Source: Pseudoruegeria sp. SK021 (GTDB lineage Bacteria > Pseudomonadota > Alphaproteobacteria > Rhodobacterales > Rhodobacteraceae). Taken from it: a stretch of DNA of 64,000 nt. The translations under genes and the position numbers were made by a program. The DNA is taken from contig NZ_MTBG01000002.1 of the NCBI RefSeq assembly GCF_002119405.1, positions 1 through 64,000 on the forward strand, read 5' to 3'. The stretch's first letter is position 1. Each line of letters begins with the position of its first letter. A model generated the notes under the pieces. The model was not told the DNA's origin and made no database searches. It saw only the letters and a program-made list of their open reading frames with translations. Positions 16,137 through 26,221 of this stretch are shown here, piece by piece.

Positions 16137-16934
16137 ATGAACGATATGCGCATGACAGAGCGTAAGGTCGGGACCCGCGATACTAAGATTTCGGGTGAAA
16201 ACGTGGATGTTTACTACGGCAGCACCCATGCGATCAAAGGCGTCAACGTCAATATCGAAGACAAGGCTGTGACCGCATTCATCGGTCCATCGGGCTGCGG
16301 CAAGTCGACGTTCTTGCGCTGTCTGAACCGCATGAACGACACCATCGATAGCTGCCGCGTCGAAGGCAAGATCACCATCGACGGCAACGATATTTACGAC
16401 AAGCGGGTCGATCCGGTGCAATTGCGTGCCATGGTCGGAATGGTGTTTCAAAAGCCAAACCCCTTTCCCAAATCGATCTACGACAACGTGGCCTACGGCC
16501 CGCGGATTCACGGGCTGGCGCAATCCAAGGATGACCTGGACGAGATCGTCGAGAAATCCCTGCGTCGCGGCGCGATCTGGAACGAAGTTAAGGATCGCCT
16601 GCATTCACCGGGAACCGGCCTGTCCGGCGGGCAGCAGCAGCGGCTTTGCATCGCCCGTGCCGTCGCCACCGAACCTGAGGTCCTGTTGATGGACGAACCT
16701 TGCTCCGCGCTCGACCCGATCGCGACGGCACAGGTTGAGGAACTGATCGACGAATTGCGCGAAAGCTTTTCGGTCGTGATCGTCACGCACTCGATGCAGC
16801 AGGCGGCGCGTGTCAGCCAAAAGACCGCGTTTTTCCATCTTGGCGAAATGGTGGAATTCGGCGAAACCGGCGAAATTTTCAACAACCCAAGAGACCCGCG
16901 CACGGAAAGCTACATCACCGGACGCATCGGCTAA
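16137..16934 (+). CDS. pstB: Phosphate ABC transporter ATP-binding protein PstB
   Basis: A 265-residue ABC ATPase with Walker [19 protein letters not shown] near residue 45, the Q-loop in [15 protein letters not shown], the signature [16 protein letters not shown], Walker [14 protein letters not shown] and the switch His in VIVTHSMQQ. The N-R-M-N-D motif after Walker A and the [13 protein letters not shown] stretch mark it as PstB. Normally it powers phosphate uptake with PstS, PstC and PstA, but none of these is adjacent here. A PHO box lies upstream. It is followed by phoU after 13 bases. Confidence 0.96.
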   Translation: MNDMRMTERKVGTRDTKISGENVDVYYGSTHAIKGVNVNIEDKAVTAFIGPSGCGKSTFLRCLNRMNDTIDSCRVEGKITIDGNDIYDKRVDPVQLRAMVGMVFQKPNPFPKSIYDNVAYGPRIHGLAQSKDDLDEIVEKSLRRGAIWNEVKDRLHSPGTGLSGGQQQRLCIARAVATEPEVLLMDEPCSALDPIATAQVEELIDELRESFSVVIVTHSMQQAARVSQKTAFFHLGEMVEFGETGEIFNNPRDPRTESYITGRIG

Positions 16935-16947
16935 AAGAGGCATTATC

Positions 16948-17664
16948 GTGGCAAACGGACATATATCTTCGGTCTTCGACCGGGAACTTGAGGCTGTTCA
17001 GGCGCATATCATGCGGATGGGTGGATTGGTTGAAACGTCGATTTTAGATGCGGCAAAATCGCTGGAAACCCGCGACGAAGAACTGGCAGAGGAAGTGCGT
17101 CGTCGCGACCTTCTGATCGATGAACTTGAAATCCAGATCAACGAAGAAGCTGCGCGCCTGATCGCGTTGCGTGCGCCGGTGGCTGTCGATCTGCGAACCG
17201 CCTTGTCGGTCATGAAAATCAGCGGCAATCTGGAACGGATCGGCGACTTTTCCAAGAATATGGCGAAGCGGACTTTCGTTTTGGCCCAGATGAACCACAT
17301 CCCAGACGCCTATGCTGACATTCGGCGGATGGCGCAAATGGTTGAATTGATGCTGAAAGATGCGCTGGATGCCTATATCCGCCGCGATCTGGCATTGGCG
17401 CATGATGTTCGGGTTCGCGATGCCGAAGTCGATCAGATGTACAACGCGATGTTCCGGCAATTTCTGACCTTTATGATGGAAGATCCGCGCAACATCACCG
17501 GTTGTATGCATCTGCACTTCATCGCAAAAAACACCGAACGGATGGGTGATCACGTGACCTCGATTGCGGATCAGGTGATTTACCTCATCACCGGCGAGAT
17601 GCCGGCCGATGACCGTCCCAAAGGCGACCGCACCGCCTTCATGACCTCCGAGAAGGAGGGCTGA
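16948..17664 (+). CDS. phoU: Phosphate signalling protein PhoU
   Basis: A 238-residue all-helical protein made of two repeated PhoU three-helix bundles. Each carries the acidic metal-binding pattern, seen as ERIGDFSKNMAKR (about residue 93) and NTERMGDHVTSIADQ (about residue 194). PhoU links the PstB transporter state to PhoR and keeps the Pho regulon off in phosphate excess. The GTG start at 16948 follows AAGAGG. The spacing to pstB and to phoB (4 bases) indicates one operon. Confidence 0.95.
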   Translation: MANGHISSVFDRELEAVQAHIMRMGGLVETSILDAAKSLETRDEELAEEVRRRDLLIDELEIQINEEAARLIALRAPVAVDLRTALSVMKISGNLERIGDFSKNMAKRTFVLAQMNHIPDAYADIRRMAQMVELMLKDALDAYIRRDLALAHDVRVRDAEVDQMYNAMFRQFLTFMMEDPRNITGCMHLHFIAKNTERMGDHVTSIADQVIYLITGEMPADDRPKGDRTAFMTSEKEG

Positions 17665-17668
17665 CCCC

Positions 17669-18361
17669 TTGGCCACCGCATCCCAACCCCTTGTTCTGGT
17701 GGTAGAAGACGAACCGGCGCAGCGCGAGATGCTTGCCTATAACCTTTCGGCAGAAGGGTTCGGCGTGGCCAAGGCCGAGAACGGCGAAGAGGCCTTGATT
17801 CTGGTCAAGGAACAGACCCCGGACCTGATTGTTCTGGACTGGATGCTGCCGAACGTGTCGGGCATCGAGATATGCCGGCAACTAAAGTCGCGGGTGGAAA
17901 CTCGCGCCGTTCCGATCATCATGCTGTCCGCCCGTTCCGAAGAGGTCGACCGGGTTCGCGGCTTGGAAACCGGCGCCGACGACTACGTGGTCAAGCCGTA
18001 TTCGGTGTCCGAGCTGATCGCCCGGGTGCGGTCGCAATTGCGCCGGACCCGTCCTGCGACGGTCGGGGAGGTTCTGGAATATGAGGACATCCGCCTCGAC
18101 GCCGAAAGCCACAAAGTGTTCCGCGATGGTAACTCGTTGAAACTTGGGCCGACGGAATTTCGCCTGCTGTCCACCTTTATGGAAAAGCCGGGCCGGGTCT
18201 GGAGCCGGGAACAGTTGCTAGACCGGGTCTGGGGCCGCGACATTTATGTCGACACCCGGACCGTCGATGTCCATATTGGCCGCTTGCGCAAGGCGCTGTG
18301 CCTGCATGGCGGGGGTGATCCGTTACGGACCGTGCGCGGCGCGGGATATGCCTTGGGCTAA
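17669..18361 (+). CDS. phoB: Phosphate regulon response regulator PhoB
   Basis: A 230-residue OmpR/PhoB-type regulator. The receiver domain (about 8-125) has the acidic pair in VVEDE, the phosphoacceptor Asp in LIVLDWMLPNVSG, and Lys in DYVVKPYS. The C-terminal winged helix (about 135-230) includes GPTEFRLLSTFMEKPGRVWS and VDVHIGRLRKAL. It starts with TTG at 17669, four bases after phoU with GGAGG overlapping the end of phoU. The gene ends the operon at a hairpin terminator. It should bind the two PHO boxes upstream of phoR and pstB. Confidence 0.96.
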   Translation: MATASQPLVLVVEDEPAQREMLAYNLSAEGFGVAKAENGEEALILVKEQTPDLIVLDWMLPNVSGIEICRQLKSRVETRAVPIIMLSARSEEVDRVRGLETGADDYVVKPYSVSELIARVRSQLRRTRPATVGEVLEYEDIRLDAESHKVFRDGNSLKLGPTEFRLLSTFMEKPGRVWSREQLLDRVWGRDIYVDTRTVDVHIGRLRKALCLHGGGDPLRTVRGAGYALG

Positions 18362-18395
18362 GACACCGACGCACCGCACAGTGTTGTGAGTAATC

Positions 18396-18426
18396 AAAGG
18401 GGGGGGGCAAATCTGCTCCCCTTTTT
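18396..18426 (+). terminator. Intrinsic terminator after phoB
   Basis: AAAGGGG and GCA pair with TGC and CCCCTTT around a short loop, followed by a T-run. The G-run contains eight to nine G. It lies 35 bases after the phoB stop. Confidence 0.8.
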
Positions 18427-18558
18427 CGTTGTCTCCAGTGCCCAACGGTTAGGGACGCGTTAACGCGGCTATTGCGATCTGGCACCATCATAACCCCGCC
18501 CCGGCATCAGCGCGATACCGGGGCGGGGTGACCATGTCAGGGCTTGCGCCCGGTCAGA

Positions 18559-21500
18559 TCAATAATCCGTCTCATAGGACAGGCCGATGCTGGTATTGCC
18601 ATCGTTGTCGAACCCGCCCCGCGCTGTGAAATTCTTGCGGATTTCATAGTTCAGTTGGATCTCGCTGGTGCCGTCTGATCCCACGGTCACATCCGTATAC
18701 ACTCGCTCCGAAATGTATTTCCCGGCCGTGACCGAAGTGGTGCCATCATCATCCTTTGCCACGTTCAACTGATCGACGCCCAGCGTATCGCGGATTGCGC
18801 CAAACACGCCACCACCACCGCCCGACAACGTATTGATCGCCGATGCCAGCTGGATCAACTCGACCGGGGACAAACTGGCAATCGGTTTGGCGAAGAACAA
18901 TTGCGCCAAGACTTCGTCCTGCGGCAGTTCAGGGTCCGACGACAGCGAGATTTCCGGATCGGTCACCGGTCCCTCAATGACGATATTGGCATTGATCGTC
19001 CCGTTATCGGATGACGCAACCATCCGCAGATACGGCACCAGTGACCCTTGGAACGAAATCGTGGCCTCGGTGAACTCCAAATTTTGCGACAATAGGCTCA
19101 TGCGGCCACGGATCAGTTGCAGATCACCACTTGGGACTGGCGTCACCGAGGTGCCGCGGACGGTAATCGCGCCGCCAAGTTCAGCATCCAGTCCACGTCC
19201 GCGAATGAAGATCTGGTTCGGTGCCGAGATCAGCAGGTCAAGATTGTAAACCGGCCCGCCGCCCTGCGCGCCGCCGCCGTCATCCTCTGTGACCAGCCCG
19301 GCACGCATGCGTGTCACCAAGCTGGACTTGGGTTCCCCCTTATGCTCGATATCCGGCACTGCCGATGGGCCACCGAAACTGGATGGAATCTGCACTTCGG
19401 TCCGGCCAATATCAATCCGTCCGGCAATGTCGGCACCGCCGGTCAACGGCCCATTCACCGAAATTTGCCCATTCACGGTCGTGTCATACAAGCTAGGATC
19501 CACCAGATGCAGTTGATCTAGCTTGACGTCGATTTGCGCCGGAATATCGCCGGTCAAGGTAATTGGACCGCTGACGGTAATTGTCCCGCCGGTGTTCAGA
19601 TTTGCACGAACGTCCAGATCGGCCCGAGCATTGGCGATCGCCACGCGCACGCCAAGGTTTTCCAGTGCCAATCGGGTCTCGGGGTCTGCCAATCGCCCCC
19701 CAGCCACGTTCACAGTACCCGATACGGCATCCAAGCCGGGCCGGCCATTGACCCGAAGATCAAACGTGGCGTCCCCTTGGATGGAGCGCGGCGCAAGTGC
19801 CCGGTTTGCCAGCCAAAGCGGCAAGCTCCCGGTTGCGCTTACGTCCATGGTGCCATCTGGGCGCAGAACGTCGCCCGTCGCCGCCACACGCGCGCCGCCG
19901 GGGCCATCCAAAGTCGACCGGATCGACCAGACCTGATTGCGTTCGCTGGCTGTGGCCTGCAACACCAACGGTCCCGAAATGCCCGGAACGAACAGGCCAA
20001 GATTGCGCAGGCGGCCGTTCATCACAACATCCGTCTGGCCGTTCACCAATCCGCCGGTTGTGGTCAGGGTCAGCTCGGTGCCGGTGATATCGCCGCGGTC
20101 GATGCGCAGTCCGTTTTCGTCTTTCGAGGCATCGACCACGATCCTCGTCTGGCCAGCCAATAGTTGGTCGACATCTGGCACACCGGTCGAGATGTTTTGT
20201 CCCAAGGCATCCAATTCGACATCGAAGAACCCGGTTTGCGCCGCGAAGCTTGCGGTTGCACCCGCGGTCAGCGCGCCGCCCAATTGCTGCCCGGTCAGGC
20301 CGGAAAACCGGGCCAGAGGGCCGGTGGCCAGATCAACCCGCGCCGACATTTCCATGTCTGCCGCCCCCAGTTTGGCCAGCCGCCCGTTGCCGGTCACCGA
20401 CGCATCGCCAGAGGTCAACGTCAAGCCTGTCACGTTCAGGTTGTTGGTTTCGGCGGTCCAGTCGAGGGTCGCCCCCAGATCCGCCCCATCCCGCAAGGCC
20501 CGGTTCATCGCCGCATCGGTGGCGGATGCGTTCGCAACCTGTCCGGTGATCTTCGCGGTCACATCAGAGACGCCACTTTCGCCTTCGGTTTTGCGGATTG
20601 CTCCGTCCGCGATCAGGTTGACCGTGCCGACGCGGACGCCGTCGCGGTCAAAATCCCGGGCCGAAATCACCGCTTTGAAACCGTCCGCTTGGGCGGCGTC
20701 ATAACTGAGGGTCAGGTCGGCAGCTTGCAGCCGGGCAGGTGGCCCCCCAATCGGCAAGACCACCGGCGCCCCTGTCGGGGTGCCGACGCGGCCGGTAATA
20801 TCGACCTTGCTGGGCCAAAGTTCTGGGTCCAGCATCGCCGTACCGGCCAGATTGATCGACCGCCCGTCAATGGACAGGTTGCTCAACGTCATCCCGGTCT
20901 CGTCTCGCGCGGCGGTGATGGCCATTGACACATCTCCGGCCAGCAGATCGTCGGCGCTTTCGGTGCCCACCGACAGATCGCGGGTTTGGCCGGTGAAATC
21001 GACGTCGAAATGCCCAGTATCGACGGTGTAATCTGCGGTCACATCTGCCGAGATACTGCCCCCAAGCTGTTGCCCGCTAATGGCCGAGAACCGGCCCAGA
21101 TCGCCCGCGACAGCCGCGATTTGCGCCTTGACCGCCATGGTGTCGTCGCCCTGAAGCCCGTCCACCGTCGCGTCGCCGGTCAGGGTCACATTACCCGATT
21201 TTGCCGACAGGTCAGAAATCGTCAGCTGACCGCCATTGATCCAGTTCGCCGTGGTCTTGAAACCAAGATCATCGCCGACCGCCTGATAGATTGCGGGATC
21301 GGGATGGCGAAACCCGGTCAAATCGGCGTTCAGCACTGCCGAGGCCGATGCAACCCCAAGACCCGAGGCCATCCGGGCAATGTCACCGTTCGCCGTTACA
21401 CGGGCCGCGCCCACCTCCATACCATCGCGGCTGAACCCATCCGCGGCCAGTACGGCTGTAAATGTGTCGCCGGAGGCGGCATCATAGGACAGATCAATCT

Positions 21501-24222
21501 GGCCTTGTTGCAACAGCATGACCGGTCCCGGAACAGGCAGGGAAACGGGGTCGGTGCCGCCCGAGCCAATCCGCCCGGCAAGGTCGATTTTCTCGGGCCA
21601 GTTGTCCGCTGCCAATTGGGCAGTCCCGGCGATGTCAATCGCTTGGCCTTTGAGGGAAAATTGGCTGAGGTCGGTCCCGGTGTCGGTCCGGGCGGCGGTC
21701 ACCGCCAGATCGACAGTGCCGGCCAACAGATTGGTGTCTGCCGGTTCGCCAACGGTCAGGTCGGTGGTTTTACCGGCCAGATCAATGGCGAAATGTCCGG
21801 TGGGGACATCATATTTCGCGGTCACATCTGCCGTGATTGCCCCGGCCAAGTTTTGGCCGCTGATGGCCGAGAACCGGGCAAGATCGCCTGCCGTTGCCGC
21901 CAGCTTGGCGTCGACCGCAATGGCATCGGCCTGCAAGCCGGTCACCGTCGCGCCGCCCGTCAGGGCCACATCGCCGGTCCGCGCGTCGAGATCGCTCAGC
22001 GTCAGCGCCCCATTATTGACCCAGTCCAGATCGGCACTAAGGTCTGCCGCATCGCCAACAGCCTGCGCGATCGCCGCATCGGGATGGGTGAAGTCCTGCA
22101 CCGTCGCCGTCAGGGCCGCAGTCGCGCCCGACAAGGCACCGTTCGCGCCGCTGCGGCCCAACGTGCCGTCGGCTTGAATGCGCGCGCTGGAGAACCCAAG
22201 ACCGGCGCGGCTAAAGTCTGCCGCATCGATCAGGGCGGTGAAACTGTCCCCTTTGGCCGCATCATAGGCGATGTCGATATTGGCTTGGCGGATCAAGGCC
22301 TCGGGTCCGGGGATCGGCAAGGCAAGCCGGTCATTGCCCGCGCGCCCAACCGTACCGGTCACGTTCAGTTTGCTGGGCAAACCGTCTGGCGCAATCGCCG
22401 CAACGCCTGTCAAATCCAGCGCATAGCCCTTGACGCTGAGGCTCGGAACCTCAATCCCGGTTGCGGTTCGCGCCGCCTGAAGCTTCAGGTCCAGCGCGCC
22501 TGCCAACAGGTCATTGGACGGGTCATCGCCGATGGCCAGATCCTGCGCCTGTCCGGCCAGATCCACGTCGAACGCGCCTGAGGTCACGGCATACGTCGCG
22601 GTCACATCCGCCGTGACCTGACCGCCAAGGGTCTGGCCGCTGATGGCTGAAAACCGGTCCAGATCACCGGTTTCGGCGGACACGGTCGCGGCAACCGCGA
22701 TGTCACTGTCTTGCAAGCCGGTGACCGTCGCATTGCCGCGCAGCTTCACATCGTCCGATTGCGCGATCAGATCACTGAGCTGAAGCGCGCCGCCATTGGT
22801 CCAGTCAATCTGGCTGGTCAGCTCAAAGCCGTCGCCGACCGCATCCCACAGCGCCACATCCGTATGGGAAAACCCGGTGACAGCAACCGTCAGATCACCG
22901 GTTAGGGCGTCGATCTTGCCCGGCGTCGGACGCGCCAGCGTCCCGCTAGAGGTGATCGCGGCACGGTCCAACACCAGACCATCTTCACGCATCACGCCAT
23001 CACTAATGAGCGACAGGGTGAAATCGTCGCCCGAGGCTTCGTCATAAGCCACCACCAGATCGGCCATCTGGACCGTCAGCGCCGGGCCGGGCAGGGGCAG
23101 GGTGACCGGCAAGCCGGTTTTCACCTGTCCCAAATGGGCACGAATATCGATAACGCGGGGCAGATAATCTGCGGACAGTGAAATCTGACCGTCCAGCGTC
23201 ATGCCGTTCGTGGTCAGATCCAGTTGCGAGATATCGATGCCCTCAACCGGGTCTTGAATGGCCCGCACCACAAGTTCCACCTCGTTGCCGAAGAAGTTGC
23301 GGTAATCGGGCAAGAACAGATTGGCGACATCGCCAGACAAATCCGCCGCGATGGCCCGTTGCGGGGTATTGGCGACGCTTTGGGTCTCGCTTAAGGACAC
23401 CGTGCCGGTCAACCGATCGACATTGTCCGTCGCCAGTCGAATATCGGCGGTAAAATCACTAATGGGTGCGTCGCCCGACACCGTCAGTTTCAGCGCCGGT
23501 TCATCCGGCATGCCTGACATACTGGCGATCAGGCCGCCTTGGGATTCGTCCACATCCAAAGTGACATAGAGACGGCGGCTGTCATTTTCGAACCCGGCAT
23601 TCAGGTTGATGGCTCCGGCTTTGCCATCGATCCGCAACACGGCCAGATTGATCGCGCCTTCACCGCCCGCCAAACTGGCCGAGCCATTGATCGACGCGAC
23701 CAGCGCCTGACCAACCACCGGTTCAGCCAAAGACAGCGCGCCGACCGACAGTTGTTGAACATTGACCGAAACCGGCAAACTGGGCAGGGCAAAGAGGGTG
23801 GGTTCAGCATCGGGATCGGCGGCAAGCGCCGGGGCTTCGCCGGGGGCGGGCAGTGGCTTACGTTCTACCTGCACCGAGCCGACGGTCAGGGCATCCACTT
23901 CCAAGCGACCGCGCAACAGCGCCAGGCGACGCCAATTCAGCACCACATCCCGAATCCGCAACCAAGTGCCATCGTCATCGGACACTTCGATTTCCGCGAT
24001 GCTGGCTTCGGAACTCAGCACACCGCTCAGACCAGAAATCCGCACGGTCCTGCCGGGGCCGCCCAGAGCATTCTGGATCATCCGTTCCAGAAAGCCGGCA
24101 TCGTCGTCGGCAGCCGCTTCGGTCGGTGTCGGGGTGGTCTGGGCAACGGCCTGCGGCGCGGACTGAACCATCACCCCAAAGGCCGCGATCAGGGCCAGCA
24201 AAAGAACTGAGCGGCGGGTCAA
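18559..24222 (-). CDS. tamB: Translocation and assembly module protein TamB
   Basis: A very large protein (1887 residues) of the TamB family. The N-terminal hydrophobic segment RSVLLLALIAAFGVMVQSA anchors it in the inner membrane or is a signal sequence. The middle is a long series of repeats of beta-rich segments (recurring RFSAISGQ-LGG-ADVTA and similar blocks spaced about 200 residues). The C-terminal TamB/DUF490 domain ends NIVIEGPVTDPEISLSSDPE through GLSYETDY. TamB forms a hydrophobic groove across the periplasm and works with TamA in moving lipids or inserting outer-membrane proteins. It starts with TTG at 24222 overlapping the tamA stop (TTGA), so the two are coupled. It is longer than the E. 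coli protein (1259 residues) because of extra internal repeats. Confidence 0.93.
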   Translation of the reverse strand: MTRRSVLLLALIAAFGVMVQSAPQAVAQTTPTPTEAAADDDAGFLERMIQNALGGPGRTVRISGLSGVLSSEASIAEIEVSDDDGTWLRIRDVVLNWRRLALLRGRLEVDALTVGSVQVERKPLPAPGEAPALAADPDAEPTLFALPSLPVSVNVQQLSVGALSLAEPVVGQALVASINGSASLAGGEGAINLAVLRIDGKAGAINLNAGFENDSRRLYVTLDVDESQGGLIASMSGMPDEPALKLTVSGDAPISDFTADIRLATDNVDRLTGTVSLSETQSVANTPQRAIAADLSGDVANLFLPDYRNFFGNEVELVVRAIQDPVEGIDISQLDLTTNGMTLDGQISLSADYLPRVIDIRAHLGQVKTGLPVTLPLPGPALTVQMADLVVAYDEASGDDFTLSLISDGVMREDGLVLDRAAITSSGTLARPTPGKIDALTGDLTVAVTGFSHTDVALWDAVGDGFELTSQIDWTNGGALQLSDLIAQSDDVKLRGNATVTGLQDSDIAVAATVSAETGDLDRFSAISGQTLGGQVTADVTATYAVTSGAFDVDLAGQAQDLAIGDDPSNDLLAGALDLKLQAARTATGIEVPSLSVKGYALDLTGVAAIAPDGLPSKLNVTGTVGRAGNDRLALPIPGPEALIRQANIDIAYDAAKGDSFTALIDAADFSRAGLGFSSARIQADGTLGRSGANGALSGATAALTATVQDFTHPDAAIAQAVGDAADLSADLDWVNNGALTLSDLDARTGDVALTGGATVTGLQADAIAVDAKLAATAGDLARFSAISGQNLAGAITADVTAKYDVPTGHFAIDLAGKTTDLTVGEPADTNLLAGTVDLAVTAARTDTGTDLSQFSLKGQAIDIAGTAQLAADNWPEKIDLAGRIGSGGTDPVSLPVPGPVMLLQQGQIDLSYDAASGDTFTAVLAADGFSRDGMEVGAARVTANGDIARMASGLGVASASAVLNADLTGFRHPDPAIYQAVGDDLGFKTTANWINGGQLTISDLSAKSGNVTLTGDATVDGLQGDDTMAVKAQIAAVAGDLGRFSAISGQQLGGSISADVTADYTVDTGHFDVDFTGQTRDLSVGTESADDLLAGDVSMAITAARDETGMTLSNLSIDGRSINLAGTAMLDPELWPSKVDITGRVGTPTGAPVVLPIGGPPARLQAADLTLSYDAAQADGFKAVISARDFDRDGVRVGTVNLIADGAIRKTEGESGVSDVTAKITGQVANASATDAAMNRALRDGADLGATLDWTAETNNLNVTGLTLTSGDASVTGNGRLAKLGAADMEMSARVDLATGPLARFSGLTGQQLGGALTAGATASFAAQTGFFDVELDALGQNISTGVPDVDQLLAGQTRIVVDASKDENGLRIDRGDITGTELTLTTTGGLVNGQTDVVMNGRLRNLGLFVPGISGPLVLQATASERNQVWSIRSTLDGPGGARVAATGDVLRPDGTMDVSATGSLPLWLANRALAPRSIQGDATFDLRVNGRPGLDAVSGTVNVAGGRLADPETRLALENLGVRVAIANARADLDVRANLNTGGTITVSGPITLTGDIPAQIDVKLDQLHLVDPSLYDTTVNGQISVNGPLTGGADIAGRIDIGRTEVQIPSSFGGPSAVPDIEHKGEPKSSLVTRMRAGLVTEDDGGGAQGGGPVYNLDLLISAPNQIFIRGRGLDAELGGAITVRGTSVTPVPSGDLQLIRGRMSLLSQNLEFTEATISFQGSLVPYLRMVASSDNGTINANIVIEGPVTDPEISLSSDPELPQDEVLAQLFFAKPIASLSPVELIQLASAINTLSGGGGGVFGAIRDTLGVDQLNVAKDDDGTTSVTAGKYISERVYTDVTVGSDGTSEIQLNYEIRKNFTARGGFDNDGNTSIGLSYETDY

Positions 24223-26063
24223 AATGCTTGTCCTACTCCAATGTAAATCTCAACCCGAGAGAACTCTTTAAGCTCCCCGGTATACGGCGTCGCCAAATCA
24301 AGGCGGATCGGTCCGATCGGTGTCCCATAGCGGATACCAAGGCCGAGGCCAGATTGTGAATTTCCGGCGTCTGAATAGTAACTGTCCGGGCCGACGAACC
24401 CCCAATCCATGAAGGCAACGGCACCAATGCTTTCGGTGACGGCAGTGCGCACTTCGGCGGACAGCCCAACAAAGCTGCGGCCACCCGACAGTTGGCTAGA
24501 GCCCACATCGACCCCGAGGCTTTGATACGGTTGTCCGCGGACGGTATCAGCGCCGCCTGAGAAGAACAGATATTCGGGCGAGGTTTCACTCAGGCTAGAG
24601 CCGACCACGCTGCCCAGTTGCACCCGGCCTGCCAGCACCACCTTTTTCTTCGACCCAAGCCCCTGATAGCCGCGCAGATCCAGATCCATCATCGCGCCAC
24701 TTTCCGACCCGGCGACCCCGGCATAGGGCGTCAGATAAAGGTTGGCATAAGAGCCTTTCTTGGCATCCCCCGGCGTATCGCGATTTTCCCATTCCAGACG
24801 GGATGGAAACACGATCAGATTGAATTCGCGGTGTCCAAAGGCGTCGTTCACGTCGGAATACCGGTAACCGATGGACGTTTCGCCATAATATTTGTCGTCG
24901 AAATGACGGCTTAAACCGACGCCGACCAAGGCCGCAGTTTCTTCATATTCGGGATCGTCGGTATATGAGAAGCTGCCATAAGCGAACCCGTCATTGTCGG
25001 TTCCGAACATGGCCGGATTGGTCAGGCGCGCCCCGATCCCGTAATCCATGCCATCGCTGCGTTCGCTGCCAAAGCCACCGGCGGTGCCGCCGATATTGGC
25101 GATCTCAGCGTCGATGCGCAGCCGCTCGGCGCCGCCCCACAGGTTCCGATGCAGCCAGAACGCACTTAACGTGATGCCATCTTGGGTCGACACATCGCCG
25201 CTGAACCCGATGCGCCGGGGCTTTTCGTCAATGACAGACAAGGTGTAATCCAAATTGCCGTTCGCACTGGGCGCATCGGCTTCGGTCACGGCGGCCACGC
25301 TGAACGCGCCGGTGCGGCGCAACCGGCTCAGCACATCGCGCAATTCTGACGGAGAATAGATTTCGCCCTCGGGATAGCCCATGATTTCACGGATACGGTC
25401 TTCGCGAACGGCGGTCTTGCCGGTGATCGTGATCGGGCCGAACCGCAACCGGGGACCCGGCTCTAGGTCGATCTTGACATCGAGGCGCCGTCGTTCGTGA
25501 TTGGCGACGATGGATTGCCCGGCAACGTCAGCCTTGGCGTGACCCTTTTCGCGCCATTCATTGACGCCGGCATTGGCGGCTGTGGCAACAAGGGTCGAAT
25601 CCGCCGGTTGGTTCTTCTCAAACCCGGGCACAATCGGGGTCGGTTCGGCCTTATCCGGACGAGGCCCGATCTGGGCGGTGCCAAACCGAAAACTGGGCCC
25701 TGTATTTACGGCGACATCAACTGTGGTGACGGCGTTCGGCGGATTGAACGGATCAATATCTGCCACTTCCTTGCCGTCGATTTTGATTGAAATCGACGGT
25801 CCGAAATATCCGTTCTGATACAGGACGCTGATAAACCGGGCATAGTCAGATCGTGCCGCGCCCAAGACATCTTGTGCATTGCTATCGTCTTGTTCAAGCG
25901 CGGTATTTGTCAAAGATGCTGCGCGCAGGCTGTCCTCCAACGCGCCGGTGTCCTCATCTGCCGCAACGCCGACGACGGTGAAATTCACGCTCTCCAGCGC
26001 CATGGCCGCAATCGACGACCCTGTGAGAAGAAGAATGGCCAGAACGCCGGTTTTGAGGGTCAT
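24219..26063 (-). CDS. tamA: Autotransporter assembly factor TamA
   Basis: A 614-residue Omp85-family protein. A signal peptide (MTLKTGVLAILLLTGSSIAA then MALES) is followed by three POTRA-like domains (about 25-300, including GPRLRFGPITITGKTAVRED and REIMGYPEGEIYSPSELRDVLSRLRRTGAF). A C-terminal 16-strand barrel comes next, with YLFFSGGADTVRGQPYQSLG and GLGLGIRYGTPIGPIRLDLA, ending in Phe as outer-membrane barrels do. The ATG at 26063 is chosen because it starts the signal peptide; the open frame extends 58 codons further upstream. It overlaps tamB by the stop/TTG. It probably forms the outer-membrane partner of TamB. Confidence 0.93.
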   Translation of the reverse strand: MTLKTGVLAILLLTGSSIAAMALESVNFTVVGVAADEDTGALEDSLRAASLTNTALEQDDSNAQDVLGAARSDYARFISVLYQNGYFGPSISIKIDGKEVADIDPFNPPNAVTTVDVAVNTGPSFRFGTAQIGPRPDKAEPTPIVPGFEKNQPADSTLVATAANAGVNEWREKGHAKADVAGQSIVANHERRRLDVKIDLEPGPRLRFGPITITGKTAVREDRIREIMGYPEGEIYSPSELRDVLSRLRRTGAFSVAAVTEADAPSANGNLDYTLSVIDEKPRRIGFSGDVSTQDGITLSAFWLHRNLWGGAERLRIDAEIANIGGTAGGFGSERSDGMDYGIGARLTNPAMFGTDNDGFAYGSFSYTDDPEYEETAALVGVGLSRHFDDKYYGETSIGYRYSDVNDAFGHREFNLIVFPSRLEWENRDTPGDAKKGSYANLYLTPYAGVAGSESGAMMDLDLRGYQGLGSKKKVVLAGRVQLGSVVGSSLSETSPEYLFFSGGADTVRGQPYQSLGVDVGSSQLSGGRSFVGLSAEVRTAVTESIGAVAFMDWGFVGPDSYYSDAGNSQSGLGLGIRYGTPIGPIRLDLATPYTGELKEFSRVEIYIGVGQAF

Positions 26064-26221
26064 CTGCCTTCGCCGATCCGTATTTGTTACTTTTGTTTCG
26101 TGATGTTGACCGCATGTAACGCAGATTTGCGCCTCGGCTACAACAGGTTGAAATGGTCTTTCAGCCAGTGTGGGATCCTCGTAACATACCTGAAATTCTG
26201 CGGGCAGGTTAGGAGAGTTCG

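Noticed and set aside
20986-22581. 531-codon plus-strand open frame opposite tamB
   Set aside because: It lies antisense within a GC-rich repeated gene; the repeats keep the opposite frame free of stops. It has no start signal and no family pattern.
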